DNA of 64,000 bases from Marasmius tenuissimus (taxonomy: Eukaryota; Basidiomycota; Agaricomycetes; Agaricales; Marasmiaceae). Position 1 is the first letter of the stretch, and each line of letters starts with the position of its first letter. Shown piece after piece: positions 21,910-33,557 of the stretch. The notes beneath the pieces were generated by a model, which saw only the letters and a list, made by a program, of their open reading frames with translations, searched no databases and was not told where the DNA came from. Both the position numbers and the translations under genes were made by a program. Location of the stretch: the NCBI GenBank assembly GCA_029532415.1, contig JAQOTA010000069.1, forward strand, positions 2,666,001 through 2,730,000, given 5' to 3'.

Positions 21910-23634
21910 TCAAGCTACTGATTCTTCATCCCGCCTCCTTTCAACCAATTCACGAGTGGACCTGCGGATGTCGATGACACTGTCCACCAATCCTGGAGGG
22001 TCTCCTGTATTCTCCCCGGCCCCCATCTCTCCCAACACATTTGTCTTGAACGACTCCTGGTTGTTGATGGCGATTCCGAGTGCCGTGCGTACAATAATCA
22101 AGGTCGAAGCAATTCCCTAGATCATATTAGCCAGTGAGAACGGTCGTTGACCAAAGAAAAGTTTGGGGCGGGAGTCGTGGGCGTGGTCAGGCCGCCCCGT
22201 TGTACATCACAAGTATGAGGACTCACCATCACGGGGATCATCAAACTGTAAGAGACTTCAGGGAAGATCGTAGAGGCTGTTGGTATAACTTCTCCATTCG
22301 CACCGCGGAGTTCAGCACTGAGGGCGAGTGAAGATGCCGTGTATATGAGGAGATCGACAGGGTAGATCAATCCCGATTCTAAGCTGGGAAAATTTAAGCA
22401 CGCTCATCAGCAAGGGATTAAGGGAAGTAAAATACGAGCAGTCTCACCATGCAGCAATGATGGTTTTGTACATTCGCGATACGCGTAAAGCACCGTATTT
22501 CGTCACTTGACGACTGATGTAGAATATACGTCCGGCTTCAGCGACTTGTGGCGTTAGCAACCAAGTTGTTCCAGCAGAAATCTCTTCTCACCAATCAGGG
22601 AAGTCAACAAAACATGCGAGCAAAAGCTCACAATAGAGAACGGCCACGAAAGGTAGCTTGCCCCGTCGCCGAAGAAAAAAAATGTTATCACTTCCGCATA
22701 CATACGTGAGTTGAGACGCGATAAAGGAGATGAACACCTTACCGAAATGGTTCATCAGGCAGACAAGTCCTGGGAGAATGACTACTCGCCATCGACTATT
22801 CCAGACTAGATAGCACCTTGCGAGCTATTGTCACACAAAAATGGTCTTTTATCAGCGGCGAGAAAATTGTACGCCACAGGTACAGTAAAGACCTACGAGG
22901 ATCAAGTCTAGTATAAAACTGGCGAATGGATGTTGACTATCATATCCAAAATTTCAAGCAGTTAAATCAGGAACACTTACCTTGCTGCCAATGTAACGGA
23001 GAATGCAGCAATCTCCAAGTAACTGTTTTGCGCCAGTGGCATGGGTAGGAGACCGGTATGGTGACAATTGAGAAACGGCTTAGAAGCGGGAACTTACGTC
23101 TGCTGGCGACCGTCAAAGGGGTCTCCACAATCCTGGCGATAATCGTTGATGACTACTTGAGGTTTACTCCCGACCCAACTCCAAAAGATCGAGCATGTGC
23201 TTGCCCTGTCGCTCCTATGTTCGAAAAATGCAATGACAATATTCAATGCGAGCCTAGTTGTTGCCAGAAGAAACAGACTGGTGATGAGCGTGCAGTGAAG
23301 GCGGAATCGTGTGTGCCTGCGTCGGATTATTATTGAAATGGACGTCGCAAAGAGGACCACATATATGCCTGAGGGAGTCGTGGATATAATCATTCGCAGT
23401 TAATGGACAGACACTGGTAACTAGCATGCACTCACCGTAGAAGATAGATGATACCTAGTTTATCGTACCCCGGGTCAGCAAAATGAACATGATGATTTCA
23501 AAAGAATTCCAGCTTACACTTATCGCAATAACCAGTTTTGCGAACGGGTCAGGATATGGAAAGTTCGAAAAGCGATCCCTTATGACCAGAGTTGCTGTGG
23601 GTTCACCAGGGCCGAATGAAGTGGTTGAAGACAT
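21910..23634 (-). CDS. 7TM-b: intact seven-transmembrane protein
   Basis: Ten exons on the minus strand: 23518-23634, 23436-23454, 23098-23368, 22981-23022, 22897-22918, 22743-22824, 22592-22690, 22448-22544, 22227-22383, 21910-22116; total 1113 nt, 370 aa. All introns are GT-AG, and phases agree with the two paralogues. Hydrophobic segments lie near residues 34-60, 70-94, 138-163, 170-190, 205-226, 255-280 and 300-325. Motifs: GIYVVLF entering TM1, RRRHTRFRLHC in the first loop, ARCYLVW after TM3, GRIFYISRQ after TM5, ASTLIIVRTALG in TM7, then NNQESFKTNVLGE and a charged tail. The layout fits the multi-spanning, GPCR-like families expanded in mushrooms; ligand and signalling partner are unknown. 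It follows tRNA-Glu copies, as do 7TM-a and 7TM-c. Confidence 0.82.
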
Positions 23635-23799
23635 CTGGGAGGAACAAGTGAATGTGAATATTACATCTACCTCTGTTCTCATTAAATATCCTCCGAGCCG
23701 TCTAATGTTACCGGACCTGAGGCATCAGATCGTTGGAAGAACAGGTTTTGAATGACGAGGCTATCCTTCATACTTCTTAGGAACAAAGGCAATTGTTCT

Positions 23800-24334
23800 C
23801 AAGGGGTGTCACCCGGGTATCTCGGTCATATGGGGTAGGGGGGAGGGGGGGTCCCCAAGCCCTTAAGGTCAAAAAGTTACCCCCCCTTGAGCGGACCTTG
23901 GGGGTCTAGGGAGCCCTTTTTAGACATGTTGACACTCATTTTAACATTCATTCAGAGAGCTCAGAGGCTGAAGAATAAAGTAGATGGCCATTTTGACTCA
24001 AAGTCTGGTGTGAACTGTACAGGTTGCCAAACTTGGAAGGTATGCTGGAGTCTGGAGTCTGGGTTTTGGACCTTACTATCAGATGTATAATTTCCTCAAG
24101 CAACCAACTTGAGTCCCACCGTGTTCGGAGGCTCTCAGTACCTTTTGAGTAACATCCGCGCCAGCTCAGACTGGAAAGTTCATTGTCGGGGCGTGTTTGA
24201 TAGGTGGGACTGGCATGTGACTGTGAGAAAGACCTTCCCAAAATGGTAGGAGGGAGGGGGGAGGGGGGGTCCCGAAGGGCCTTAAGATCGTATGGGAAGA
24301 TCATATATAAATTTTCTTTTGGTGACACCCCTTG
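23800..24334. mobile_element. Non-autonomous hAT-like element, 535 bp
   Basis: 14-bp perfect terminal inverted repeats CAAGGGGTGTCACC, flanked by the 8-bp direct repeat ATTGTTCT (23792-23799 and 24335-24342). An 8-bp duplication with C..GGGGTG ends is the hAT pattern. G-rich subterminal runs (GGGGGGAGGGGGGGTCCC and a similar one near 24255) lie near both ends. No transposase frame. Confidence 0.88.
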
Positions 24335-24613
24335 ATTGTTCTAATAAATACTGGTTTGTCCGTGCGACTTATTGACGTGCGAAAAGTTGGCCGGAATTGT
24401 AGCACAAATGCATTGTTATCTGAAGGGTGGAGAATACTCAACACCTCAGCACCAAAATAAGAGTGCACCAACTTCCATCAAATCAAATCACTCAGCAGGG
24501 GTTTGAGTTTGAGTTCACACAGCCCGACTCATACTATTGAAAAGCCTTGACCATATTGTTTCTCAGGACCGAAATGTGAGTTTTGAAGCGAGGACAAAAT
24601 CGTCCCGAAGCTA

Positions 24614-24763
24614 CTGACCTATTTCACTCAATTCGTATGGCGTGTGACCATTTTCGAAATAAACTTTTCGCCAGAAATTCCGATAAATCGAGAAAAAATT
24701 ATTGGCGGGGTTCTCGAAAATGGGTGTGACCTGTGACCATACGAATTGAGTGAAATAGGTCAG
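24614..24763 (+). mobile_element. 150-bp MITE, copy 1
   Basis: Perfect 27-bp inverted ends beginning CTGACCTATTTCACTCAATT, with TA on both sides (24612-24613, 24764-24765). A second 150-bp copy in the opposite orientation lies at 30076-30225. Tc1/mariner-type by target choice. No coding capacity. Confidence 0.92.
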
Positions 24764-24765
24764 TA

Positions 24766-26239
24766 CCAGATTGGCTTGCGATAAAGACTGTGGCACGATG
24801 GCACCAATGAGCAACACGGTGTTACCCACGTTCGTAGTGCTTAAAATACTCAACAGCTCCAGACATCCGGGAGTGTCATAACCGGTGGCAAGGAGAGCAT
24901 GTGCTCAACGTTCGATGACTTCGACTTCTTTGGAGGTGTGAGCTGTAGCAATCAGACTCAGGGACAGCCACTCTATAGCATCTATTACTAGGCTGTATTG
25001 CCATCGTGTGGCCGAGGGCAGTTTCGATACAAAGTAAAAAACAAGTACATGTCGTTCCCTCAAATATCATGCTACAAGAAACCGACCCTTCTGGGCTGTC
25101 CTAGTCATGGGACTCATCGGTAAAAACGCCTCGGACGATTGACAGACACATTGACTCCGTGATACAAGTTTCCAATCCTGGAAGATGACAACCAACGAGA
25201 GTAGTTGTCATAGCTCAGGTATGCCGACCTGGTTTGTATTCGCGAGCTAGACTTCCAGAGTCTACAACCCCTGTTGAGTCGTGGGCAGACGCACGTCAAC
25301 AGATCAATACCAAGACGCGTACACTGAGACCGAGAGCGACAGTGTCGGAGAATCTCTGATTCGAAAGTAGGCTTTATGGATTGGGCATAAGGTGTACCGC
25401 TATTATCAAAGCCTGGAGGAAACCTTGTATCTTTCTGAAGCTTCCTGATCGCCTTCACTCCGCACGACGGTCGGCTTCCCAGCCCTCATCAGCAAAGTGC
25501 AGATTTTCCCGGTGACCGTTCTTGGCCGTTCTTGGCACTTGAGCCGTTCCCTCAGGGTGGCGGGCTCACCGGTCAGAAAATTGGGTTCATTGTGAGCTTT
25601 AAATGACCTACCTCATGTGAGATTTTTGTCTAAAAGACCTCCTAAGAGTGTTTTTACTCTGAGTGAAGACCTAGGTACAGAAGACATCGGTAAAAATCCG
25701 CTCGGAACTCAGTTTTGTTTACCAAAAATACAGCCGGTGAGATTTTGGACCCAACCGTTCAGGGCCCAACCGGTGAACCGGTACCGGTCATAAACGGTCG
25801 TAAACGGTTACTTCGCGGGTTACTGATGCTGAATTCCAAAAAAAAACTAGCACACACGCAAATACTCGATTGGGGATGCATACTCACGAGCCGCCTGCGT
25901 AGAGATCAACCAAGGGTATCTATCACCCCCTTCGAGACACATTAGAGCAAGACACAAACAGTCCCTCCTACCATAGCAAAACTCGTTTGTTCGCGTTCGA
26001 CTTGACTGTGAATCTTCCCCCGTCGCACAAGCTTGCTCGCCATGCCCAAAATACGATGCACAAACGTTTGAGACCGCCGAGACTCCAAGGACTGTCATAT
26101 ACACCTACCAATCGAGAACGAGAAAACACAAGGTACAATGATAATGACGCTACCAAAGAGTCGACCACCTCCCCAAACACGCATACTGAAAGGTATCTAC
26201 GACGAAGCACTAACAAAAACTAAAAGCGGCCCCACACTC
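24766..26239. other. Gap between MITE and GT15-II
   Basis: No gene beyond the possible MITE at 25512-25811. Short frames at 25114-25458 and 25847-26104 show no domain. At 26025-26045 CAAGCTTGCTCGCCATG is the unoccupied counterpart of the Ty3 insertion site at 51831/58777. Confidence 0.45.
25512..25811. mobile_element. Possible MITE with ACCGTT-rich ends
   Basis: GTGACCGTTCTTGGCCGTT at one side and the reverse complement of the other side, GTAACCGTTTACGACCGTT, match apart from a few changes, suggesting inverted repeats of about 28 bp. The boundaries and target duplication are not clear. Confidence 0.4.
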
Positions 26240-27551
26240 GCGATTCTTCCCCCTCCTGACCTCCCCCGCACTCAACTGGTGGGTGTTTATACCCAAAGTC
26301 GTCAAAAAAGTGAAGTTTGTTTTGATCGGTGAAGCGAGCAAGGGCGATGGTGTGGGACGAATCGTCTCCCGAGCGCTATCGAAGTTCAACCGGGATCAGT
26401 GTTTGGTAGAGAGCGATGAATTGGGACGAGAGGTTGTGGTACCTCGTAATATAGCCCGCCCTTCCAACCTGGAAAATCGAATAACTCGATGTAAGGCTGG
26501 CTCCCATAGGAAGCCAGGTCGGCAATTATGAGGTCGATCCAATCTGTATCACTCATCGTTCAGTCATACGGCACGGAAGGGAGGGGAGGAAGGCCGTTAG
26601 GGTACTCACGATGACATAAGATGAACAAATTGCTCTTGATATCGCTCATAAAGCGCATGGTGTGTTCGGGTGAGGTAGAACAGGTGGAATTTAATGGATC
26701 ATCAACGAAGCGTTCAGCATCTCAGAGTGTGGGCACCGTCGGTTCCCATTCATTCAAGGTTATCTTGAAGCTTATGAACATAACTGAGGTGCTAGTGAGA
26801 AGAGTTCGAATGTTTAGAAACATCATACAGGGGACGGACCGTATATTCCATCCTCTCTTATACTCGAATGGACCATACTTAGGCGATATCGCACGGGTAC
26901 GAAACTCCGAGCCTACGTAGTGTGTAGCGGCGAAGGTAAGTCAATGTAAGAATTGATATCAAGTCCGAATGACAAAGCCGAGCCACCAACAGTACTTGTA
27001 CGACTGCGTCAACGAGTCCCAGGGAAAAGACTATTTGAGGTGCAAAATGAGATCCCTGAAGCTTGAGTTTGAGAATAACATGCAAGCCATAGTCGAACCG
27101 ACACATGGTTCTATGCGGTGTACTGTCTACGACCTGGAAACGCAACGTCTAACCAAAATCAGAAGCATAGAGAACGGTAATCAACGCACTAGCGTAGATA
27201 GTGCCCTGATTTTGCGGCTTTGTCCTCCCCTCCATGGCCTTCTCGTCTATTTCTTCCTGTGAGTACCGATCATCGTTCGGTATTACGCCGAACTCAACAG
27301 AGGAACGCGCCTAGAACACGGGTTAAATCAACTAATATTCATCGACGTCAAGTGCACGGCGTACCTCTTGAACTCCTCGTCAAACTCGACCACATTTAAG
27401 AATACCCGAGGATACCCAAACCGTTTGTTGGACCTCCTCTCCAACTGTTCCATACTAGACAACACGCCATCTATCTTCGAGTGCTCCCAAGTACGAGAGA
27501 CGTGGCGTTTTTTTTGCCCTCTCCTGCGGGTACGAGTCGGACGTGGTTCAT
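26240..27551 (-). pseudogene. GT15-II: KRE2/KTR mannosyltransferase pseudogene
   Basis: Runs from MNHVRLVPAGEGKKNAT (ATG at 27551) through IDGVLSSMEQLERRSNKRFG, YPRVFLN, VEFDEEFKRY and IPNDDRYSQEEIDEKAMEGR, then a degenerate middle with an ITLNEWEPTVPTLRDA segment, to SGDDSSHTIALARFTDQNKL and HFFDDFGYKHPP. These follow GT15 order: nucleotide-binding N-terminal part, the FTI.L.E...TIPTLW region, then RWGDAPVHSIA...HFFD.IGY. The tryptophan of RWGD is serine here (TCG for TGG). Frame breaks occur after the first motif and after FKRYAVHLTS, so no continuous protein is possible without repair. Confidence 0.72.
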
Positions 27552-27599
27552 AGCAGAGCCAGCGGAAGTTTCGACATTCCCTCTATCGTTATTTCAGGT

Positions 27600-28368
27600 T
27601 ACTGTTGCTGATATCTATAGAGACTAGAGTTAGTGTTGGGTCAAAAGCGGCGGCGCACAAGTTGGAAGCAAGTAGAAGCAGTAGAGGTAATGGTAATCAT
27701 AGGTGCAGAACGGGTATGGATATATCTCACCGTGAATCTGGTGGTAGTTTCGAGGGAGCAACTGCCATCGTCGTCGGAAGCGAAGGCTTTGACTTGGCCT
27801 TGACCTTTCCTTTCCTTTCATCGTTATCTCCTTTTCCTTCCCCTGCTCGAGCTTCACTGGCGGTTCACAGGCCGTCCAGATGGCGATGAAGAAGTGGGGT
27901 CTGGGATCTTCATGTCAACACAGATATCGAAAGAGAAAAAGAAAACACGTATCTCATCATCCCAACCCTCAATATCAGACTTCAAACTCGCCAACCGATG
28001 CGGCGTCGAATACGTCTTTGTCCTCGTCGGAGTATTCCCCCTAGGTGAATCAACTAAAACATCTCTTTTCGATCCCTCCCTCCTAGGCGTAACTCCAGCA
28101 CGCTGTATTCTTCTCCGTTGTTCCTTCGAAAGAACGAATATCCGCCGCCGTCCTTGTGTGAGAGTGAGAGGAGGTACGAGTCGTCGTCGTCTCCATCGTC
28201 GTTCGGGATTTGGAGTGAGTCTTCTTCTGTCGATGCGGATAAATCGGGTAAGTGTCGTAGACTGAGGTCTTGGTTGAGTATTCGTGATGACTGCATCTAA
28301 AAGAGCCACCAGTACAATCACGGAGAGAGAGTATAGAGACGATGAGAGATGAGACGTACCCAAACCAT
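27600..28368 (-). pseudogene. F1-II: truncated copy of F1
   Basis: Start exon 28360-28368 (MVW) and a good GTACGT donor precede the acidic exon, which then breaks: after EEYSVL a deletion shifts the frame before SKRDVLVDSPRG. The next donor is ATACGT instead of GTACGT/GTGCGT. Exon 3 and most of the long last exon are gone; the sequence jumps to VKLEQGKEKE. GT15-II follows immediately. Confidence 0.72.
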
Positions 28369-28604
28369 CGTGGTTTGGTGGATGAGTTGATGATGACTGA
28401 TTTGGCGACGAGAATTCAATAACGTCACGTTCACGCGTCGGTCATGAGACTTGCCGGCCGGCACCTCTCAGCGTCTCGTGCCAAAACTCAAGTTGAATCG
28501 AAAGGCTGGGAAAGAAATAAACTACTCAAAAGACGCTAGAGAGGGGGGAAAGGGTGAAAAAAAATCAACTCACAAAGAAAAAGCGATTTTTGCGAAAGCC
28601 TTAC

Positions 28605-28707
28605 CTCCCTGGCTGGGAGTCGAACCCAGCTTTCGCGCGTTTGAATCCAGCAGGACGGACGACAGGCGCACTTGCAGGCGCGTGTACTAACCATATACCA
28701 CCAGGGA
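28605..28707 (-). pseudogene. tRNA-Asp copy with altered anticodon region
   Basis: The T-arm and acceptor TCCCTGG/CCAGGGA are intact. A GACAGGCGC segment is partly duplicated as GCAGGCGCG next to the D-arm, so the loop adjoining the stem would read GCA (a Cys anticodon) instead of GTC. The D-arm (CCATATACCACC on the plus strand) has also lost conserved bases. More likely a damaged tRNA-Asp than a functional recoded tRNA. Confidence 0.6.
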
Positions 28708-29021
28708 GTTACACGCCGTTCGTTGCACAAGGAAACATGCCTTTCCAGTTCTACCCAATCATAAACACTCACGAACCCTTTTAGAGTTTTCCCGAGATAG
28801 TTTACACAGAATTGAATCAAAGCCAATACTCGGACTAAACATCCTTGTTGACAGATTTGCGCGCTCACAAGATGGATTTATCTACTGACCGATTGGATTC
28901 TAACGTGTTGCTCAAGAGTATATACCACCTCAAGTTTTCTCAACTTCATTGTTCCACGGAAACTAATGCTCGCACTTATCGCTGCCAGTATGTACACCCA
29001 ACCACTAAGACTCCGAACACC

Positions 29022-29116
29022 TCCGTTATGGTGTAGTGGCTAACATTATCGCCTCTCATTCCAATGGCCCTCTTTATAGAGCGCGATAGCCCAGGGTTCG
29101 ATTCCCTGTAACGGAA
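29022..29116 (+). tRNA. tRNA-Glu(CTC), intact, 23-nt intron
   Basis: All stems pair, T-loop TTCGATT is standard, anticodon CTC. Intron 29059-29081. A box TGGTGTAGTGG and B box GGTTCGATTCC are intact, and a T6 terminator lies about 20 nt downstream. One of the two best copies. Confidence 0.88.
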
Positions 29117-29724
29117 CTTCATGGATACGCCCAGTCTTTTTTCCCATACCAGGTTTTGTATTCACTTTTTCCGGTTGGGACCCATACTCTCGTGTATTCA
29201 TCCCGTGCCAGTAACCTCTAAGCACTCTGAGCAATTTAACTACGGGGCTCCTTCGAGCTAGACCTACTACATCAGTACCTTTCCCTTTTCTTACACTGTA
29301 CATACTTACAATGTTTCGGGGACAGCTTGCAGCTTACCAACGAATCCCCAACTCACAAATGAATCAGAGAGGGGGTAGCCTCTAAACACACCCTCCTCAC
29401 CGTCACCTGTCGAATTCCCAAATCCCAAACCCCGTGTGCCCCCTACCTTCTTTTTCTTCCTAAATGTGTTTCAAGGACTCGGATGAGGTTTCAACGTTCA
29501 ACCCCAGACTTTCCCGCCTCCTGCAAGAGACAAAGGTAGCACTGCGTGACCGCACACAAACTCTTAATTAGATATCGTGTTTTCCTCAATCAAGTTCAAC
29601 TTTCTGCAGCCCTGAGGCAGGACTGTACAAGTACCCCTCTTGAATCCTGATCCCGCTCTCACATGACACGAAACGGCACCTTTCGCCTCCCTATCTATAC
29701 TCAATCATCTGCCCTCACTACAAT
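29117..29724. other. Spacer between tRNA-Glu copies
   Basis: No gene. 29180-29480 repeats the block at 3380-3560 and 5460-5690 that also follows tRNA-Glu copies. Confidence 0.45.
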
Positions 29725-29823
29725 TCCATTATGCCAGTGTAGTGTCTAACATTATCGCCTCTCGTCTGCATAGCTTCCCTCTGTGAAGCGCGATAGCCCA
29801 GGATTCGATTCCCTGTAACGGAA
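29725..29823 (+). pseudogene. tRNA-Glu copy with D-arm insertion
   Basis: 5' acceptor is TCCATTA (one change) and CCA is inserted before the D-arm (ATGCCAGTGTAGTGTCTAAC). The anticodon loop reads CTCTCG, and the T-stem has one change (CAGGA). A T10 run follows. Probably inactive. Confidence 0.68.
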
Positions 29824-30075
29824 TGCATGATAACAAGCAAGTGTTTTTTTTTGTATCTTTCCGCTTTCACCTTTCAGTCGATCCATCACCTCTCAAACTA
29901 ATTTATCACTTCCCCATGAGCCTCTTTTCTTTGTTTAGCTCTAGTCTACATGAAGAAATAGACACGGTGATTCAACAACCTAGTCTTTCTGAGAGTCCCC
30001 TCCGGATCTGACCAGGCACTAAGAATCCCAAGTCACCACACACCGCTCAGATTGAAATTGAAGTTGTTTTGAATA

Positions 30076-30225
30076 CTGACCTATTTCACTCAATTCGTAT
30101 GGTCACAGGTCACACCCATTTTCGAAAACCTCGCCAATGATTTTTTCTCGATTTATCAGATTTTCTGGTGAAAAGTTTATTTCGAAAATGGTCACACGCC
30201 ATACGAATTGAGTGAAATAGGTCAG
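30076..30225 (-). mobile_element. 150-bp MITE, copy 2, inverted relative to copy 1
   Basis: Same 27-bp inverted ends as at 24614-24763, TA-flanked (30074-30075, 30226-30227). The interior matches the reverse complement of copy 1 with a few substitutions. Sits between a tRNA-Glu and a tRNA-Asp relic. Confidence 0.92.
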
Positions 30226-30493
30226 TAGATCACATACATAGTAACCTGGAGCCGGAAGCATAAGTTCAAAGATGCTGGAGGTGTTGAACGCAAAAGTCGA
30301 TTGGAAAATATAACACATAAAAAGAATAACAAAGGGGGGAGCGGAGAGTATATTCACTTACTAGCTCGAAACACCCCGAGGAAAGCGATATGCGTTGAGA
30401 ACATGGAAGAATGTAAGAACAGGAGAGGGGGGGAAGACTTAGACAACAAGATAACAAAACAAAAGAATATCAATTCCTTTGTATAATCAATAC

Positions 30494-30586
30494 CTTCTTG
30501 GCTGGGAGTTGAACCCAGCTTTCACGCGTCCCAGTAGAACCCCATGTCATGACAGGCGCATGTACTAACCAATATACTACCAGGGA
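30494..30586 (-). pseudogene. tRNA-Asp copy with transition damage
   Basis: Alignable end to end with the tRNA-Asp at 19370, anticodon GTC kept. The acceptor 3' strand is CCAAGAA rather than CCAGGGA, the T-loop is TTCAACT, and both sides of the anticodon stem carry G-to-A or C-to-T changes. Such clustered transitions suggest methylation-linked decay or a RIP-like process. Confidence 0.72.
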
Positions 30587-30599
30587 ATTACATTCTACT

Positions 30600-32660
30600 C
30601 TATGGCCACCTTCCCTTCAAAATCAGGGCAAACCCTTGAGGCTCCTTAGGCCCTCTACCTTAAGTTTTTACCCTCAAGTATGCTGCTCAAGTAGTAGAAG
30701 TCAAAATCAGATTTGACTTAAGTATCAACTTCACAAATATCTGAAGGAACAACTTCAGGAAATCTTAAGAACAGCTTGAGTGAAACTTGAGATTTACTCT
30801 GTATTAATGTAGGTAGGGAACTTGAGTGAAAATTGAGTAGGGAATAAATAGCCTTGAGAAAAGAAGCCAGACTTGAGCAAACATAAAGTATGGACTTGAG
30901 CAAAGGGGAAAATGAACTTGAGTGAAGGAAAATGTAGACTGATGAGCCAGCATAGTCAAACTGCACAGTGGGTTATAACGTCCTAAACCTCACCTTGGGT
31001 TAGATAGCTTGTAGAGCTAGTAGTTAGAGTGCTTTGAGATGCTTGAGAGGCGATAATTGAGTAGATTGTCCTAAGGCTTAAGGCCTTGGAATACCAGCTT
31101 TTATACACAAGTTTCAGTACATGTAAGAGTCATTACCATTGTATGAAACTACTACTAGAAGTAGGTATTTAGCCATATAGTCATAATACTAATAAGTGTG
31201 TCTGCAGTCCTATTGGCCTGCTTAGCTACTAAAGTCCGTTGTGCCTTGCACTAAGGACTATGAGCATCATACCTGATGCAACTACATACGTAGCAGGTAT
31301 CTACAGTGTCATTTGTGAAGCAATAGCTACATAGATACTTCTTGCATGAAAGCGCAAGTGTTCTTAGAGGCATAGCTCTATAAATAGTGTGTAACGTGTA
31401 AACAACACATCAGCAATGTATCACATGATATCCATCACGTTCAACATAGACTTGAGTGAATGATAAAGAAACAGAGTTAAGGAAATTATGAACTTGTGTG
31501 AATGTGGGCAAGAAATTGCTCAAGGCAAGCATATATGTGATCAAAAAACCAGGCTACATGTTCCTCCACTTGATATCTCACCCCAATACTTTCTCCTTGT
31601 TGCCTACCATATGCTTGCCACCCATGATCCATTGAAATGCAATACCATGTTGATGCCACGGGAGAGCGAGTGTGAAGGACACTGTAGTCTGTGGGCAACA
31701 TGTATATGCTGGAAGGGAGATGTAAGGGGAGGATCTTTCTGATGATTGGGAGGCCTGTAAACACTGACAGACAATTTGAGCAACACTGGAAGACTTGCAA
31801 GCATGTGCTATGTACAAGAATTGGCTCTTGGCCAAAGCTGAACTGCCACAAAGCAGGTATGTGTCTCAATCAACTCTGTGTTTCATTCTAATTCATGATT
31901 CTAGAGTTGTACATGCACCTCAAGATGGAATGTTCAGGGTTTACAAGGGTAGCAATGGTGTGTTGTTGTAAGTCGGCTCTTTTTGACTCGTTACTCTTTG
32001 CTCATTGTTAGACAGGCAGGACAAAACATGAGGAGTGGTTTGAGTACAAGGGAACACTGCTCTTGCAAGCAAAAAATCTTGCAAAATGTATCATTCTGAA
32101 GCATTGTAATGGATGAAGTAGTATTCTCCTCTCCCAATCCATGGCTCACCCCAGTGTAGAGTACAACAGAAAAAAAAGCAAAATACGTAGGATATGCGCT
32201 CGCCGCTGGGTCTTCACAGGGTACCTGTAGGTGTGTTCCCTATTTTATCCTTTGTATGTGCCCTAATGACTTTCCTTCAGTCTCATCAACAATCTCGTGG
32301 CCTCACCCACAGAACCTTTCAAGTGAGCACTCTGTCCCTTTTTGCCTCACTCATTGCTCACACTCACGTTCTCTGCCTTCCAGTATCATTTGATGTCTCA
32401 TTGTATTCTACGCATACTTATCTAATGCACATGTTTTGAGTATGTTCACTCTTTGCGCAACTTGAGTTGAGACGTGGCCACCCTCAACAACAACTTGAGC
32501 TACCCTCAATGCAAGGATTTGAGTTACTCTCAAGTCATCCTTGAGGCACTCCACCTTGTTCCCTCAAGACTGACCTCAAGGATGACTTGAGGTCACTTCC
32601 TATTCCCTCAGGACAGAACTCGTCTTGTTACTCAAGTTTTACTTGCATACATCGGACAAG
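30600..32660. other. AT-rich block with dense CTTGAG/CTCAAG motifs
   Basis: At least 15 copies of CTTGAG or its complement occur, dense at 30630-30930 and 32450-32640 and sparse in the middle, like subterminal transposase-binding arrays. A central frame at 31488-31742 has several Cys/His pairs (CECGQE..KHICD) but no domain I can name, and neighbouring frames are short. Possibly a decayed DNA transposon. No inverted ends or target duplication established. Confidence 0.4.
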
Positions 32661-32989
32661 GGAAGTAAGGTGAGGTAAGTAAACTTAAGTTTTTTGCACC
32701 ATCTTTGAGGCAACCTAGCCTTGATTTCCTTACATTTGGATGTGTTGCTTAGGATTATGTACCGTTCTTTTTCTTGTTGTATTTCCCTCCCCAGAGTCAA
32801 GTTCCTCTGGTCGCCCGACGTCAACGATACCGACACAATATTGAATCCCAGCGCACTTAAAACCCCGCTAATATGAAATAGTTACCTCCTTCGACTGCAG
32901 CCAGCTCTCAGGAACTGAACCAAATACATATATCAGCAGTCTACGTGCCTGGTACCCCCCTCCCTAAAATGACTCTTGTATCTTTGTCG

Positions 32990-33018
32990 GTTAAGCCCGG
33001 TATCCCTGTAACTGAATT
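32990..33018 (+). pseudogene. 3' tip of a tRNA-Glu copy
   Basis: AAGCCCGGTATCCCTGTAAC is a relic like that at 6820, again followed by the shared TTTGCGAGTTTGATACC block. Not functional. Confidence 0.45.
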
Positions 33019-33339
33019 TGCGAGTTTGATACCTAAAGTTTGTTCCGTTAGGATGGGAGGTTTACCAGTAGGAAGCCCAAGGGAGAAGAGGACGAAGAAA
33101 CCTGTTCCTGAGTCGGTCCGGGTTGTCTGATTTGTTTTCATAGTTGCCACTGCTCGATTAAAGCTTGCCATCCTATTTCAGGAATGCCCGGCCCTATCAA
33201 AAACAGGTTGTTTGTATAGTGGGAACGACCTCACACGCAATATACTTCTGGGTCTCGCCGGTCCAAGAGAAAGCAAACCCCCCCACCGTGGGACCTCTTT
33301 CTCCTTCCGTAGGAATTTACCAACCGCCGCTTTCCACCT

Positions 33340-33557
33340 GTTGTCACAATCGTAGGCCGCTCTCGAAAATTCATGCCTGACCAATCTGTCTCACCCCACG
33401 GTGAAATCACAGCGCACCTTCTGACGACTACAACTCCAAGCGACCTCCAATTCACCGCATTTTGCTCGTGACTGTTTGAAAAAAATACAAAATATCGTGG
33501 GATGAGAAAGAATTGGTCAGCCACGAATTTCTGAGGGAGGCCTACGATTGTGACAAC
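33340..33557. mobile_element. MITE-like element, about 218 bp
   Basis: Inverted ends: GTTGTCACAATCGTAGGCC is identical on both sides and similarity continues for about 46 bp (to CTGACCAAT). It interrupts a block found uninterrupted near 20390-20440. No clear target duplication. Confidence 0.65.
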
